NCBI GenBank assembly: GCA_900111695.1
Contig: FOHD01000005.1
Location: forward strand, 1-64,000
DNA: 64,000 bases
DNA from: Olsenella sp. KH3B4
Lineage (GTDB): Bacteria > Actinomycetota > Coriobacteriia > Coriobacteriales > Atopobiaceae
Direction: 5' to 3'
Under the pieces are notes generated by a model. The model had not been told where the DNA came from, ran no database searches, and worked only from the letters and a program-made list of their open reading frames with translations. Each line of letters opens with the position of its first letter. The stretch's first letter is position 1. A program made the position numbers and the translations under genes. Shown here piece by piece: positions 44,083 through 55,042 of this stretch.

Positions 44083-44100
44083 ATCCCGCCGTGGCGGGAT
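44083..44100 (-). repeat. Perfect hairpin between EIIB and EIIC
   Basis: ATCCCGCC (44083-44090) and GGCGGGAT (44093-44100) are exact complements with a two-base centre. It lies after the EIIB stop and may tune message stability within the operon. Confidence 0.5.
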
Positions 44101-44130
44101 CTTGCTCAGGCCTAGGTCCGCGCACGGAAC

Positions 44131-44613
44131 CTAGAACCTGCCCTTCACGTCGTCCCACTCGACGACGGGTTGGCTGGGAACCTGCTGGAAGAACACGTGG
44201 GCACCCTGGTCCACGACGTCCTTCACCGCCTGCGCCTCGTCGGGCATGAGGTGGGAGGTGGGGGTCACCTCCGTGGTACCCTTGCGCTTGGACATGGGGC
44301 CAACGTTGAGCTCCTTGGGAAGCTCGGGTACCTTCTCCAGCAGACGCTTGTACGTGATGGGAGACTTCATGAGCACGAGCGTGCGAACGTCGTCCCCCAT
44401 GGCCTTCTCGATGAGCGGCGCCGCGTCGTCCACCGTGTAGACGCCAGCCTTCATGTCGGCCGGGACGGCGGCCTTGAAGACCGAGCGGAGGATCGAGTTG
44501 CTCGCCGTGAGGTCATCGACGACGACGATGCGCTCGATATGGTTGCCCTTCACCACGACGGTCATGCACTGGCCGTGGATGAGGCGGTCGTCGCACCTAA
44601 CGAGAACTACCAT
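44131..44613 (-). CDS. PTS mannose-family EIIB component
   Basis: 160 residues. The phosphohistidine is His13 in VRCDDRLIHGQ, the hallmark of EIIB-man/sorbose. It moves phosphate from EIIA to the sugar. ATG 44613 follows AGGGGTAAGC; a longer frame without such a site adds 18 residues. No mannose EIIA gene is present next to it, so EIIA must come from elsewhere in the genome. It follows the ROK-like regulator by 79 bases that include a perfect 6-bp hairpin at 44651-44667. Confidence 0.92.
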   Translation of the reverse strand: MVVLVRCDDRLIHGQCMTVVVKGNHIERIVVVDDLTASNSILRSVFKAAVPADMKAGVYTVDDAAPLIEKAMGDDVRTLVLMKSPITYKRLLEKVPELPKELNVGPMSKRKGTTEVTPTSHLMPDEAQAVKDVVDQGAHVFFQQVPSQPVVEWDDVKGRF

Positions 44614-44692
44614 GCTTACCCCTTCCCTTTTCGCGCCTTCGCGCGCGACATGCCGTGGTTTGGCCACGGCCCCATGACCTGTGCGAACCCGG

Positions 44693-45643
44693 TCAACCGG
44701 TGCACAGGAGCATGCCCCGTACCTGCGCGGTCATGATGCGTGACATCTCCCGCGAGGTCTGGCTCACAACGACGACCCTGGGAAGCTCCCCGGAGACGCT
44801 TCCTGCCTTGGCGATGTCTCCCAGGTCGACGGGAACGCCTGCGAGCAGGGCCTCCTCGCCGGAGCCCATCATGAAGATGGCATCTATGGTGAAAAGCGAG
44901 GTGAGGATCGAGAGGACGTCGACGAGGCGGTCGACGATCGCGCCCTCGGGCTCGCCGCTATTGGCGAGGGGTCGGCTTATCTCGGCATACGAGCCGTTTC
45001 TCAGCGGAAGGCGCTTCCCGCCCTGGGCGATGCCCACGAGGACCTCGGAGCCAAGGCTCACGAGCAGGTGGTTCTCGCTCGCCTCCTCAGACTCGTCGTG
45101 AAGGATCTTGTACTCCGCACAGTCCTCCGCACGCTGCTCGAAGGTGGGAACCCCGAGGCAGCGCGAGAGTGAGTCCGCGAGGCCACGGACGGCGTCCCAG
45201 GAATCATCGCAATGAAGAATGCCCACAGCGCGAAGCGTCTTCTCGAACTCCGCGTCAGAGCGCGAGAGATGCGCCGCAACCACACGCGGGAGGTCCGCCG
45301 GGGCAAAGTCTCCCTCAAGCGAGATGGGCTCGGTGCAGGGCTCGAGCGCCATGTCATACTGGTAGAGCGTGGCGCCACGGTACGTGAGGCCCACGATGGC
45401 AATGCGGCCATAGCTCGCGTTCACCATAACGGGGATGCGGCTCCTGCCCTCCGTGCGCACGCGGGCGGTGTCCTCCGCGAGCACGCCAACCGTCATGAGA
45501 TAGGCGACGTTGCGCGTGACGGTTGCCGGAGAGAGACCGCTCACCTGGGCAATCTCGATCCGCGAGAGGGGACCGTGGTCGACGAGCGCACGCATGATGC
45601 GAGCGCGGTTGGCATCCGCGACGAACTCCGTGCCACCCGACAT
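44693..45643 (-). CDS. ROK-like transcriptional regulator of the mannose PTS operon
   Basis: 316 residues. Residues about 10-70 form a winged helix (DANRARIMRALVDHG, IEIAQVSGLSPATVTRNVAYL) as in NagC/XylR-type ROK repressors. The remaining part has the actin-like ROK layout, but the phosphate-binding DxGxT motif is replaced (IVGLTYRGA) and the zinc-binding CxCGxxGC motif is absent. It is therefore a regulator, not a kinase. ATG 45643 follows TTGGAGGTGG. It leads into the PTS genes and probably controls them and itself through the palindrome at 45748-45764. Confidence 0.78.
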   Translation of the reverse strand: MSGGTEFVADANRARIMRALVDHGPLSRIEIAQVSGLSPATVTRNVAYLMTVGVLAEDTARVRTEGRSRIPVMVNASYGRIAIVGLTYRGATLYQYDMALEPCTEPISLEGDFAPADLPRVVAAHLSRSDAEFEKTLRAVGILHCDDSWDAVRGLADSLSRCLGVPTFEQRAEDCAEYKILHDESEEASENHLLVSLGSEVLVGIAQGGKRLPLRNGSYAEISRPLANSGEPEGAIVDRLVDVLSILTSLFTIDAIFMMGSGEEALLAGVPVDLGDIAKAGSVSGELPRVVVVSQTSREMSRIMTAQVRGMLLCTG

Positions 45644-45960
45644 GCGCCCACCTCCAAGGAGAACCAAGCCCCGCACCAGACACCAGAGCCCTGTACCAGA
45701 ACCATCCGCGCGCTCTCGCGCTCTTGCGTCCTGTTATAGCCGCACTTATTTTCTGCATGAAAATATATAGGTTTCCGGAAGATGAACGTAGTGTGAAGCC
45801 GCCAGCGGTCAAATTGGAACGCGAGCGGACTGGCTCGGCTATCACGTAGGGTAATGAGATGGATGCGCGTAGCCTAACATGTGAACGTAATGTTTTGTTG
45901 GGCTGCAAAGGGGTACGAGGGCATGGTCACGAGCAAGACAGGGAAGGAGGTCCGGGCAGC
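45644..45960. other. 317-base divergent gap with candidate operator
   Basis: The region separates the ROK-like regulator from the HAD gene. It contains an AT-rich stretch with ATTTTC-N5-GAAAAT at 45748-45764 and TATAAC as possible -10 of the regulator. Between 45780 and 45945 I see no gene. The HAD ribosome site (AAGGAGG) lies at 45944-45950. Confidence 0.5.
45748..45764. promoter_or_regulatory. Palindromic operator candidate for the mannose PTS regulator
   Basis: ATTTTC-TGCAT-GAAAAT is a perfect 6+6 palindrome. On the minus strand it overlaps a possible -35 box, with TATAAC 17 bases after TTCATG. Similar AT-rich palindromes serve NagC/XylR-type ROK regulators. Confidence 0.4.
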
Positions 45961-46722
45961 ATGATCAAGGCGGTTCTCTTCGACCTCGACGACACCCTGC
46001 TTGACATCAACTTCACCGCGTTCATGACCCGTTATGTCGCCGGTCTCTCTGGGCTTATCGGCGATATCTCCCGCACGCCGGCGCCGCTCATGGGTGCCCC
46101 CTTCATGAGGAGCTATCTCGCGCTGGAGGACCAGGCTCGCTCGGACGACCTCACCAACCGCCAGCTCTTCGTCCGCGAGTTTCACGCCCTCACTGGCATC
46201 CCGCTTGACGACCCTGTAATCGCGGACGCAATCGACTTCTACGAGCGCGAGGTCGTGCCCAGCATGCGCGGCGGCATCGTTGCGGCACGCCCGCAGCGCG
46301 GGGGTCGCGCCGCCGTCGATATGGTGCACGAGCTGGGTCTCACCTGCGCGCTCGCGACAAACCCCGCCTTCTCAGAGGCGTGCGTCGAGGCGCGCATGGA
46401 CTGGGCGGACGTCTCGCCAACGGACTTCTCGCTTGTCTCGAACTGGGACAACTCGCGCAGGCTCAAGCCAAACGCCCGGTTCTACCAGGAGTTTGTCAAC
46501 GCGCTCGGGCTCACGTGCGACGAGTGCCTCATGGTGGGCAACGACTCGCGCCGCGACTTCCCCCATCCCGACTGCGGCCTTCGCACCATCTACGTTGGCC
46601 ACGCGTGGCCGAGGCGCGCCGTATGGCATGGCCCCATGTCACGGCTTGCCCGCGAGCTGCCCAACATCATCCGGAGGTTTGACGGCGAGGAGTCCAACAA
46701 GCGTGACATCGGCTCCCTCTAG
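45961..46722 (+). CDS. HAD-superfamily hydrolase
   Basis: 253 residues. Motif I is VLFDLDDTLLD near the start, motif II ATNPAF, motif III the lysine of RRLKPN and motif IV GNDSRRDFPHPD, all intact. A cap domain of about 100 residues sits between motifs I and II, as in subfamily I phosphatases. The substrate is probably a small phosphorylated metabolite. I chose ATG 45961 (AAGGAGGTCC upstream); the frame is open further upstream without another site. It is followed after 57 bases by cyuA. Confidence 0.85.
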   Translation: MIKAVLFDLDDTLLDINFTAFMTRYVAGLSGLIGDISRTPAPLMGAPFMRSYLALEDQARSDDLTNRQLFVREFHALTGIPLDDPVIADAIDFYEREVVPSMRGGIVAARPQRGGRAAVDMVHELGLTCALATNPAFSEACVEARMDWADVSPTDFSLVSNWDNSRRLKPNARFYQEFVNALGLTCDECLMVGNDSRRDFPHPDCGLRTIYVGHAWPRRAVWHGPMSRLARELPNIIRRFDGEESNKRDIGSL

Positions 46723-46779
46723 CGCTACCGTTTCCTCCAACCGCGCGCGAAGCCGCGCACAACGACGGCTGGAGGGCCC

Positions 46780-48087
46780 ATGGACCGCAGCACCTACGAC
46801 ACCTATCTGGACATCCTGGGGCGTGAGCTTGTCTGCGCCCTGGGCTGCACCGAGCCCATCGCCGTGGCCTACGTTGCTGCCCTCGCCCGTGACGCACTGG
46901 GTGCCATGCCGGAGCACCTCGAGATCTCTTGCAGCGGCAATATAATCAAGAACGTAAAGAGCGTGACGGTGCCCAACTCGGGCGACCAGCGCGGCATTGA
47001 GGCCGCGGCTACGCTTGGTGCCGTTGGCGGGGACGCCACGCGGGCGCTTGAGGTGCTTGAGGGCGTAGGCGAGGAGGACCGCCGGCGCACGCGGGAGCTT
47101 GTCTCGGCAGGGTTCTGCTCGGTCTCTCTCGCCGAGGGCGTGCCTAACCTCTACGTGCGCGCGGTTGCCACAGCCCAGGGTCATACCGGCGTGGCGTGCG
47201 TGGCCGGCAGGCACACCAACGTGGTCGAGCTTGCGCGCGATGGGGCGACCGTTGGCGTGGATGGGGTCGCGCCGAGCGAGCAGGACACCTGCGAAACCGA
47301 CGGCGAGCCGGAGGAGCCGGGCCTCTCGTCCCTCTCCCTCGAAGGAATCTGGGAGTTTGCGCACGAGGTCGACGTCGAGGACATCCGCGAGATGGTCGAG
47401 CGCCAGGTGGAGCTCAACGGCGCCATCTCGGACGAGGGACTCTCGGGCGACTGGGGTGCGCGCATTGGGAAGACGCTCCTGCTCACACGGCCGGATGACA
47501 TCTCCTGCCGTGCGCGGGCGGCCGCGGCGGCAGGCTCTGACGCACGCATGAGCGGCTGCGCCATGCCTGTGGTCATCAACTGCGGGAGCGGCAACCAGGG
47601 CATCACGTGCTCGCTGCCGGTAGTCGAGTACGCCCGCTACCTGCGGGTGCCCCACGACGAGATGCTGCGCGCCGTGGCGCTCTCGGACCTCACCGCCATC
47701 CACGCCAAGCGATTCATCGGCGAGCTCTCGGCGTTCTGCGGGGCCGTGACCGCAGCTACCGGCGCGGGTGCCGCAGTGTGCTACCTGCGCGGGGGCTCCT
47801 TCGGGCAGTACCAGGCGACCATCGCGAACACGCTTGCCAACGTGGGCGGCATCGTGTGCGACGGGGCCAAGCCCAGCTGCGCGGCAAAAATCGCTGCCGC
47901 GGTGGATGCGGCCATTCTCGGCTGCGACATGGCCCTGGCAAACGTGGACTTCAGGCCTGGCGAGGGCCTTATCGGCGAGACGGCCGAGGAGACCATTCGT
48001 TCAATGGGCTACGTTGGCCGCGTGGGCATGCACCCCACCGACGTCGAGATCCTCAACATCATGATTGGCAAGACCGTCTGCTCGTGA
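46780..48087 (+). CDS. CyuA/YhaM-like L-cysteine desulfidase (UPF0597)
   Basis: 435 residues, the usual length. ELVCALGCTEPIAVAYVAA at the start carries the key cysteine of the family; later GCAMPVVINCGSGNQGITCS and GIVCDGAKPSCAAKI provide the other conserved cysteines that bind an oxygen-sensitive Fe-S cluster, shared with the serine-dehydratase alpha fold. Members break L-cysteine into pyruvate, ammonia and sulfide in anaerobes. A middle insert of about 40 residues (DTCETDGEPEEPGLSS...) is acidic. Its TGA stop lies inside the palindrome at 48085-48112, where the convergent gene also stops. Confidence 0.85.
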   Translation: MDRSTYDTYLDILGRELVCALGCTEPIAVAYVAALARDALGAMPEHLEISCSGNIIKNVKSVTVPNSGDQRGIEAAATLGAVGGDATRALEVLEGVGEEDRRRTRELVSAGFCSVSLAEGVPNLYVRAVATAQGHTGVACVAGRHTNVVELARDGATVGVDGVAPSEQDTCETDGEPEEPGLSSLSLEGIWEFAHEVDVEDIREMVERQVELNGAISDEGLSGDWGARIGKTLLLTRPDDISCRARAAAAAGSDARMSGCAMPVVINCGSGNQGITCSLPVVEYARYLRVPHDEMLRAVALSDLTAIHAKRFIGELSAFCGAVTAATGAGAAVCYLRGGSFGQYQATIANTLANVGGIVCDGAKPSCAAKIAAAVDAAILGCDMALANVDFRPGEGLIGETAEETIRSMGYVGRVGMHPTDVEILNIMIGKTVCS

Positions 48088-48112
48088 GACAGAGGGAGTT
48101 CCCTTTGTCTCA
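48085..48112. repeat. TGAGACAAAGGGAC palindrome family, copy 3, holding both stop codons
   Basis: TGAGACAGAGGGA and TCCCTTTGTCTCA face each other with one mismatch. The first TGA (48085-48087) ends the plus-strand cyuA-like gene and the last (TGA on the minus strand at 48112-48110) ends the convergent HMA gene. It can act as bidirectional terminator. Confidence 0.85.
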
Positions 48113-48487
48113 TCCCACCAGACGGTAGCCGGCCTCCTCGACGACCTTGCGGTATGTCTCCTCGTCGATGGGCGACTTCGAGCGCACGTGCGCGCGACCG
48201 CCCGCGAGCGAGACCGTCGCCCAGGTGCCGTCGACAGAGTCTAGGGCGCGGGTGACATTCTCCACGCAGTGCTCGCAGCTCATGCCGCCAATCTCAAGAT
48301 CTGCCTGGTAGGGATAGTGGTTCTCGTCTGTGTCCTCTATCGTGCGGGCGCGGAACTGCTTGCCTGCAGACTTCTTCGCGCCACTGCAGCAGTCGCGCGT
48401 GCCCGTTGCTGTGCCAACAAAGCGACGGATGGCAACGGCGAGAATGGCGACGACTGCCGCAACGAGAATGACGTCAATCGGCTTCAT
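48110..48487 (-). CDS. Membrane-anchored heavy-metal-associated (HMA) protein
   Basis: 125 residues. One N-terminal membrane segment (IDVILVAAVVAILAVAI) is followed by a Cys-Cys pair (residues 33-34) and a linker, then an HMA domain with GGMSCEHC at 67-74, the CxxC site that binds Cu(I) or Zn(II). It resembles copper chaperones fused to a membrane anchor, which are frequent in Firmicutes and Coriobacteriia. ATG 48487 follows AGAGAGGAAC. No copper ATPase adjoins. Confidence 0.85.
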   Translation of the reverse strand: MKPIDVILVAAVVAILAVAIRRFVGTATGTRDCCSGAKKSAGKQFRARTIEDTDENHYPYQADLEIGGMSCEHCVENVTRALDSVDGTWATVSLAGGRAHVRSKSPIDEETYRKVVEEAGYRLVG

Positions 48488-48902
48488 GTGATGTTCCTCT
48501 CTTTGTGGTTGAGGCGACCTATAGTTAACCATAGATAACTATAGCACCGAAAAGCGCACACGCCTCCCCCTACAAGAAGGGGCTCCCCCACAAGAAGGAC
48601 GACGGACCATGCGAGAATGGCGCCTTCGGTGAAAAATGGCGCTCGAAGCCCCGTTGTTGCAGCAATCGCCCACGGGACGATTCCTCCGGCGCCAAAATGA
48701 CGCCGGAGAGGACTTCTCGTACGGGATACCGTCGGAACCCCTTGCTCCGGCGCCCGTTTCTCGCCGGAGGGCAGACTTTCGCAGCGCTTGCGCACTAAGT
48801 CTCGGCTCTGGCGTCAATTCCTCGCCGGAAGGCAGGTTTTCTCAGTAATGACCACCAAGCAATACCCACCGGCGTCACGTGAACCGCGTAAGCACCAAGC
48901 GC
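48488..48902. other. 415-base gap holding hairpin repeats
   Basis: No gene is credible here. Besides the promoter region of the HMA gene (AT-rich around 48525-48545, with TATAGTTAACCATAGATAACT-like repeats of GTTA/TAAC), the gap contains the three 61-base hairpin units at 48684-48866, listed separately, and a more diverged similar stretch around 48615-48655 (TGGCGCC, TGGCGCTCG). Confidence 0.5.
48684..48866. repeat. Three tandem 61-base units with GC hairpins
   Basis: CTCCGGCG...CGCCGGAG hairpins begin at 48684, 48745 and 48806 (the third reads CTCTGGCG...CGCCGGA), exactly 61 bases apart. Units 2 and 3 also share CTCGCCGGA followed by GGGCAG or GGCAG and a T-rich run. The loops differ, so the stems are kept while the rest drifts. 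Confidence 0.65.
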
Positions 48903-49409
48903 CTATACGTCCGCGTCCGAGAAGCCCTCGTCCTCCGCGAGCGCGTCACCGTCCGCCGCCGTGGTGGCAAGCTCGTCGCAGCGCTCGTTGAGGTCATGTC
49001 CCGCATGGCCCTTCACCCAGACAAAGCTCACGTCGTGCGGCGCCATCGCCGCGAGCAGGCGGTTCCACAGGTCGACGTTCTTCACCGGCTGCTTCTGCGA
49101 GGTCTTCCAGCCCCGACGAATCCACCCGTCGATCCAGTGGTCGTTGAACGCCTTCACTACGTACTGCGAGTCGGAGTGCAGCTCCACGCTGCATGGCCGA
49201 GTGAGCGCCTCCAGTGCGGCGATGGCGCCCATGAGCTCCATGCGGTTGTTCGTCGTGCGCCGATACCCCTGCGAGAGTTCGCGCCTGTGCGTCTGCCCAG
49301 CGGGATCCGTGTAGAGCAGCACGGTCCCAAAGCCTCCCGGACCAGGATTGCCTCGGGAGGAGCCGTCGGAGTATGCCACCACGCGCATGCGCGTCTTTCC
49401 CTGTGCCAC
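48903..49409 (-). CDS. rnhA: Ribonuclease HI
   Basis: 168 residues. All four catalytic carboxylates are present: Asp15 ([14 protein letters not shown]), Glu58 (NNRMELMGA), Asp80 (HSDSQYVV) and Asp145 (NERCDELA), together with the basic handle region [17 protein letters not shown]. It removes RNA from RNA-DNA hybrids. I chose GTG 49409, preceded by AGGGGGTAC and lying just past the polA stop; an ATG at 49388 is an alternative. The adjacency to polA fits joint removal of primers. Confidence 0.94.
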   Translation of the reverse strand: MAQGKTRMRVVAYSDGSSRGNPGPGGFGTVLLYTDPAGQTHRRELSQGYRRTTNNRMELMGAIAALEALTRPCSVELHSDSQYVVKAFNDHWIDGWIRRGWKTSQKQPVKNVDLWNRLLAAMAPHDVSFVWVKGHAGHDLNERCDELATTAADGDALAEDEGFSDADV

Positions 49410-49417
49410 CGTACCCC

Positions 49418-52168
49418 CTACTTCGCGTCGGCCCACGTAGCGCCAGAGGAGACCTCCGCGATGAGCGGCACCTTGAGCTGCACCACGCCCTCCATAGTCT
49501 CCTTGACCAGCGCAGACGCTGCGTCAATCTCATCTACAGGCACCTCGAGGTCCAGTTCGTCGTGAATCTGGAGCACGAGCTTTGAGCGCAGACCCTCCTC
49601 GGCAAGGCGCTTCTCAACACGGGCCATGGCAATCTTGATGATGTCCGCCGCCGTGCCCTGCATGGGGTGGTTCATCGCCGTACGCTCGCCAAAGGCAACA
49701 AGCTGCTTGTTTCTCTGCTGGAACTCGCGGATGTGGCGCTTGCGACCGTACATGGTGATGGCATAGCCGTGCTCGTGTGCAAAGGCAACGGACTGGTCAA
49801 GGTAGGCCCGAACCCCAGGGTACGCCTCGAAGTAGCGATCGATCATCTGCTGCGCTTCGGCGCGTGGGATCTTGAGCGATGTGGCAAGGCCGTATGCCTG
49901 CTGGCCGTAGACAATGCCAAAGTTCACGGCCTTCGCGCGGCTGCGCAGCTGCGGCGTAACCTCCTCGACGGGCACGCCAAAGACGCGCGCGGCGGTGGCG
50001 GCGTGGAAGTCCGCGCCCTCGTTGAAGGCGGCAATAAGGTGCTCGTCGCCAGAGAGGTGCGCGAGAAGCCTCAGCTCGATCTGCGAGTAGTCGCAGGTGA
50101 GAAAGACCGATCCCTCGGGCACCGTGAAGGCAGTCCGCACGCGATGCCCCAGCTCAGAGCGGGTGGGGATGTTCTGCAGGTTGGGATCTGAGCTCGACAG
50201 GCGCCCGGTTGCCGCGACCGTCTGGTTGAACGTGGTGTGGATACGGTGGTCGCCCCTGATGAGCGCCGGTAGCGCGTCGAGGTAAGTCGACTTGATCTTG
50301 GCGCGCTCGCGGTACTCCAGCACCTTGGCAACCAGCTCGTCCGTCTGGGCAAGGTCGGCGAGGACCTTGGCGTTTGTCGAGTAGAAGCCGCGCTTGGTGC
50401 GCTTCATGCCAAACGTGGGCAGCTTGCGTACGTCAAAGAGAATGTGCGAGAGCTGCTGCGGAGAGTCGATGTTGAAGTCCTCCCCCGCCATGGCGTGGAT
50501 GTCAGAGACCATCTGGTCTATCTCGGCGCCAAGCTCGGCAGACTGTCGCGCGAGAATTGCTGGATCAACAGAGAGCCCCACGCGCTCCATCTGGGCAAGC
50601 ACCGGCAAAAGCGGCATCTCAATCTTGTTCATGACGTCAGCGGACCCGTCGTCGGCAAGGCGCTGGGCAAGCACCGGCACCAGCAGGCGCGAAGCGACGG
50701 CCTCGACGGCAGCCGCAGGCGCCGAGCCCTCCTCGGGAAGCGCGGACGAGAGGAACTGCTCGGCAAGGCCGCGCACCTCAAAGGAGGAGCGGTCGGACTC
50801 CAGGAGGTAGACAGCAACGCCCACGTCGAAGATGCGCTCGGGGGCGACGCTCCTTGCCGGCATGCTCTCTGGAAGCGACGAGTCGACCGGCGAGAGCTGG
50901 TGGAAGAGCGCCTTGACGTCGCCCGACACGACGTGCCCTTCCGCAAAGGCGAACTTGAGCGCAGCGTCTGCCGCGGCGCCTTCGAAGCGAAGCAAGGTGT
51001 CGTCGGACACCGAGACCCACAGCGTGTAGCCCTGCGAGAAGAGCGTACCAGCAGAGGGATCCTCCTCGACGGCGCAGCCGAGCCAGCCCTCCCCCTTTGC
51101 AGCGCCCTCCAGGGCAGCCATGGCGGCCTCACCCTCAAGCGGCTTGGGCACCGAGACTTCCGTACCTGCCACGTCACCGGTGTCAACGGCGGTACCAGAA
51201 TCCGCGTCACCCTTTGTGGCAGCAGCTGAGACACGGCCAGCTCCGCCCCCAAGGCGCGCGAGCCTTCCCGTAAGCCCGGTGAACCCAAGCGCCGAGAAGG
51301 CCTTGGTGACCTCGGCGGGATCGAAGGTGGGGAACTTCGCGTCAGAGAGCTCGATGTCGATTGGGGCATCAGTGCGGATGGTCGCTATCTCGCGGGAGAT
51401 AAGAGCGTCATCCACGTGGGCGCGGAGGTTCTCGCCCATCTTGCCCTTGACCTCATCCGCATGGGCAATGACCTCGTTGAGGTTGCCGTACTTCACGATG
51501 AGGGCGGCGGCCTTCTTGGGACCAATGCCCGGCACGCCTGGGATGTTGTCGGAGGTGTCACCCTTGAGGCCGTAGAAGTCCGGCACGAGGTCGGGCGTGA
51601 TGCCGTGGTAGAGGTCATCGACGCTCTCGGGAGTCATGATCTGGACCTCAGAGACGCCCTTCTTTGTGGAGACGATTTTCACGTGCTCCGTGGCCAGCTG
51701 GTACATGTCACGATCACCGGTGAACAGCAGCATCTCGTAGCCCGCTGCCTCGCCGCGTCGTGCGAGGGTACCCAGGATGTCGTCGCCCTCCCAGCCCTCG
51801 AGCTCGCAAACCGGCACGTCGAGCGCGCGCAGCAGGTCCTTGACCATGGGGAACTGCTCGTGCAGGGCATCGTCCATGGGCGGTCGCTGTGCCTTGTACT
51901 GGGGGAGCTTCTCCATGCGGACCTTTGGCTTGCCCTTGTCGAAAGCGCAGATGATGCCATCTGGATGGAAGGTCTCGACCATCTTGATGAACATGTTGAA
52001 GAACCCAAAGAGGGCGTTGGTGGAGCGACCGTCCGGAGCGGTCATGGGCTGCATGATCGCGTGGTACGCACGGTGCATGAGCGAGTTGCCGTCGATAACG
52101 GCTATGGTTCGGCGGGCGGTGTCCGCGATATCGATAGCGCCCGGAATGAGTTCCTCGGATTCTGACAT
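49418..52168 (-). CDS. polA: DNA polymerase I (no proofreading site)
   Basis: 916 residues. The 5'-nuclease (about 15-310) begins [17 protein letters not shown] and includes [33 protein letters not shown] and [19 protein letters not shown]. The 3'-5' exonuclease region (about 340-520) keeps the fold but lacks the DxE and other metal carboxylates, as in Bacillus-type enzymes, so proofreading is absent. The polymerase part has motif [16 protein letters not shown] near 693, motif [14 protein letters not shown] near 753 and motif [10 protein letters not shown] near 869. It fills repair gaps and processes Okazaki fragments. It is coupled to RNase HI downstream. Confidence 0.96.
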   Translation of the reverse strand: MSESEELIPGAIDIADTARRTIAVIDGNSLMHRAYHAIMQPMTAPDGRSTNALFGFFNMFIKMVETFHPDGIICAFDKGKPKVRMEKLPQYKAQRPPMDDALHEQFPMVKDLLRALDVPVCELEGWEGDDILGTLARRGEAAGYEMLLFTGDRDMYQLATEHVKIVSTKKGVSEVQIMTPESVDDLYHGITPDLVPDFYGLKGDTSDNIPGVPGIGPKKAAALIVKYGNLNEVIAHADEVKGKMGENLRAHVDDALISREIATIRTDAPIDIELSDAKFPTFDPAEVTKAFSALGFTGLTGRLARLGGGAGRVSAAATKGDADSGTAVDTGDVAGTEVSVPKPLEGEAAMAALEGAAKGEGWLGCAVEEDPSAGTLFSQGYTLWVSVSDDTLLRFEGAAADAALKFAFAEGHVVSGDVKALFHQLSPVDSSLPESMPARSVAPERIFDVGVAVYLLESDRSSFEVRGLAEQFLSSALPEEGSAPAAAVEAVASRLLVPVLAQRLADDGSADVMNKIEMPLLPVLAQMERVGLSVDPAILARQSAELGAEIDQMVSDIHAMAGEDFNIDSPQQLSHILFDVRKLPTFGMKRTKRGFYSTNAKVLADLAQTDELVAKVLEYRERAKIKSTYLDALPALIRGDHRIHTTFNQTVAATGRLSSSDPNLQNIPTRSELGHRVRTAFTVPEGSVFLTCDYSQIELRLLAHLSGDEHLIAAFNEGADFHAATAARVFGVPVEEVTPQLRSRAKAVNFGIVYGQQAYGLATSLKIPRAEAQQMIDRYFEAYPGVRAYLDQSVAFAHEHGYAITMYGRKRHIREFQQRNKQLVAFGERTAMNHPMQGTAADIIKIAMARVEKRLAEEGLRSKLVLQIHDELDLEVPVDEIDAASALVKETMEGVVQLKVPLIAEVSSGATWADAK

Positions 52169-52826
52169 GTGACTGTCCCCTCTCGTCTTGGCCCATCCAT
52201 TTTACCGAGGAGCCAGACGGAATTGGTCACGGCGGAAGGATGAACGGGAGGTGCCCATAGCTTCCCGGATCAATTCCTCCTGGGACATCGATGCCCGGAG
52301 GCAAGGGAAGGCTCATCAGAGCTTGGTTGAAGCAAGCTCTTTGCATCGAACTAGCCTTCCTTACACTTTTTTCGCCATCTTTGCGCCGAACTGTCCTCCG
52401 TTACACCTAGTTATTGGCAACCCCTGAGTATCAGCTGTCTAATGTACACAACATATAGTGGTATATGGCGACAGCATTACTACATACGGGTCATGCTACT
52501 TTGCCCCCTGCTATAAACCCATGTAACGAAGGCCAGTTCGATGCAGGCAGTGGCAAATAAATGTAACGAAGCGTGTTTTGGCGCATGCGTGAATTCAAAA
52601 CGTACGAGCAAAGACTCCACGGCGAGAAGCGCTACGCCAAATCGCAGCTCGCGAACCCGCAACATCTGTCCCTCAACCTTCCCTTCCTTGAAATTGCGTA
52701 GAAACAAGCTCTGCCAACATTGGGAAACAAAGCCACGGTACAGTGGTGTCCGTACAAGGGCGCTAGACGAGCAGCAACCCCCGCATGGCGCCTCCGGGAC
52801 AGTTCAGGGACAGGAGAAGAGGCAGT
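52169..52826. other. 658-base gap before glnN with a symmetric motif array
   Basis: Between the divergent polA and glnN genes lies the longest intergenic stretch of the window. It holds the array of four 24-base motifs at 52342-52585 (separate entry), an AT-rich centre with a possible -10 CTATAAA at 52511-52517, and further down a possible -35 TTGAAA near 52690. Frames open here are short and have no ribosome sites. It probably contains the glnN control region. Confidence 0.6.
52342..52585. repeat. Four-copy 24-base motif array, mirror symmetric, 40-base period
   Basis: The motif TGTAACGAAGGCCAGTTC plus GATGCA occurs on the plus strand at 52522-52545 and, more degenerate, at 52562-52585, and on the minus strand at 52342-52365 and 52382-52405. 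Each pair has a period of exactly 40 bases, and the two pairs point toward each other around a 116-base centre. The copies at 52342 and 52522 differ at only two of 24 positions (TGTAAGGAAGGCTAGTTC against TGTAACGAAGGCCAGTTC, then GATGCA in both). Confidence 0.8.
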
Positions 52827-54917
<2,091 letters not shown>

Positions 54918-54941
54918 GCACAGGACAAGAGCAAAAAACGG

Positions 54942-54975
54942 GAGCACCTCCGCAACTAGACTTGCGGAGGTGCTC
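54942..54975. terminator. Strong terminator after glnN
   Basis: GAGCACCTCCGCAA (54942-54955) is the exact complement of TTGCGGAGGTGCTC (54962-54975); CTCTTTACC follows on the plus strand, and AAAAAA stands before the stem, so it can work both ways. Confidence 0.85.
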
Positions 54976-55042
54976 CTCTTTACCATGACAGCTGCAAAGC
55001 GCCCCTCCGAAGGCATCGAAGGAACCCCGTTAGGGGCCCCGT

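Noticed and set aside
44693..45643. Sugar kinase of the ROK family
   Set aside because: The DxGxT phosphate motif and catalytic GHD-type site are absent and a winged helix leads the protein, so it was called a regulator.
48684..48866. CRISPR-like tandem repeat
   Set aside because: The hairpin units have drifted strongly, the spacing is 61 bases with only three units, and no cas genes are near.
52342..52585. CRISPR array
   Set aside because: The 24-base motifs occur in opposite orientations, with 16-base and 116-base gaps and no cas genes, so this is not a CRISPR locus.
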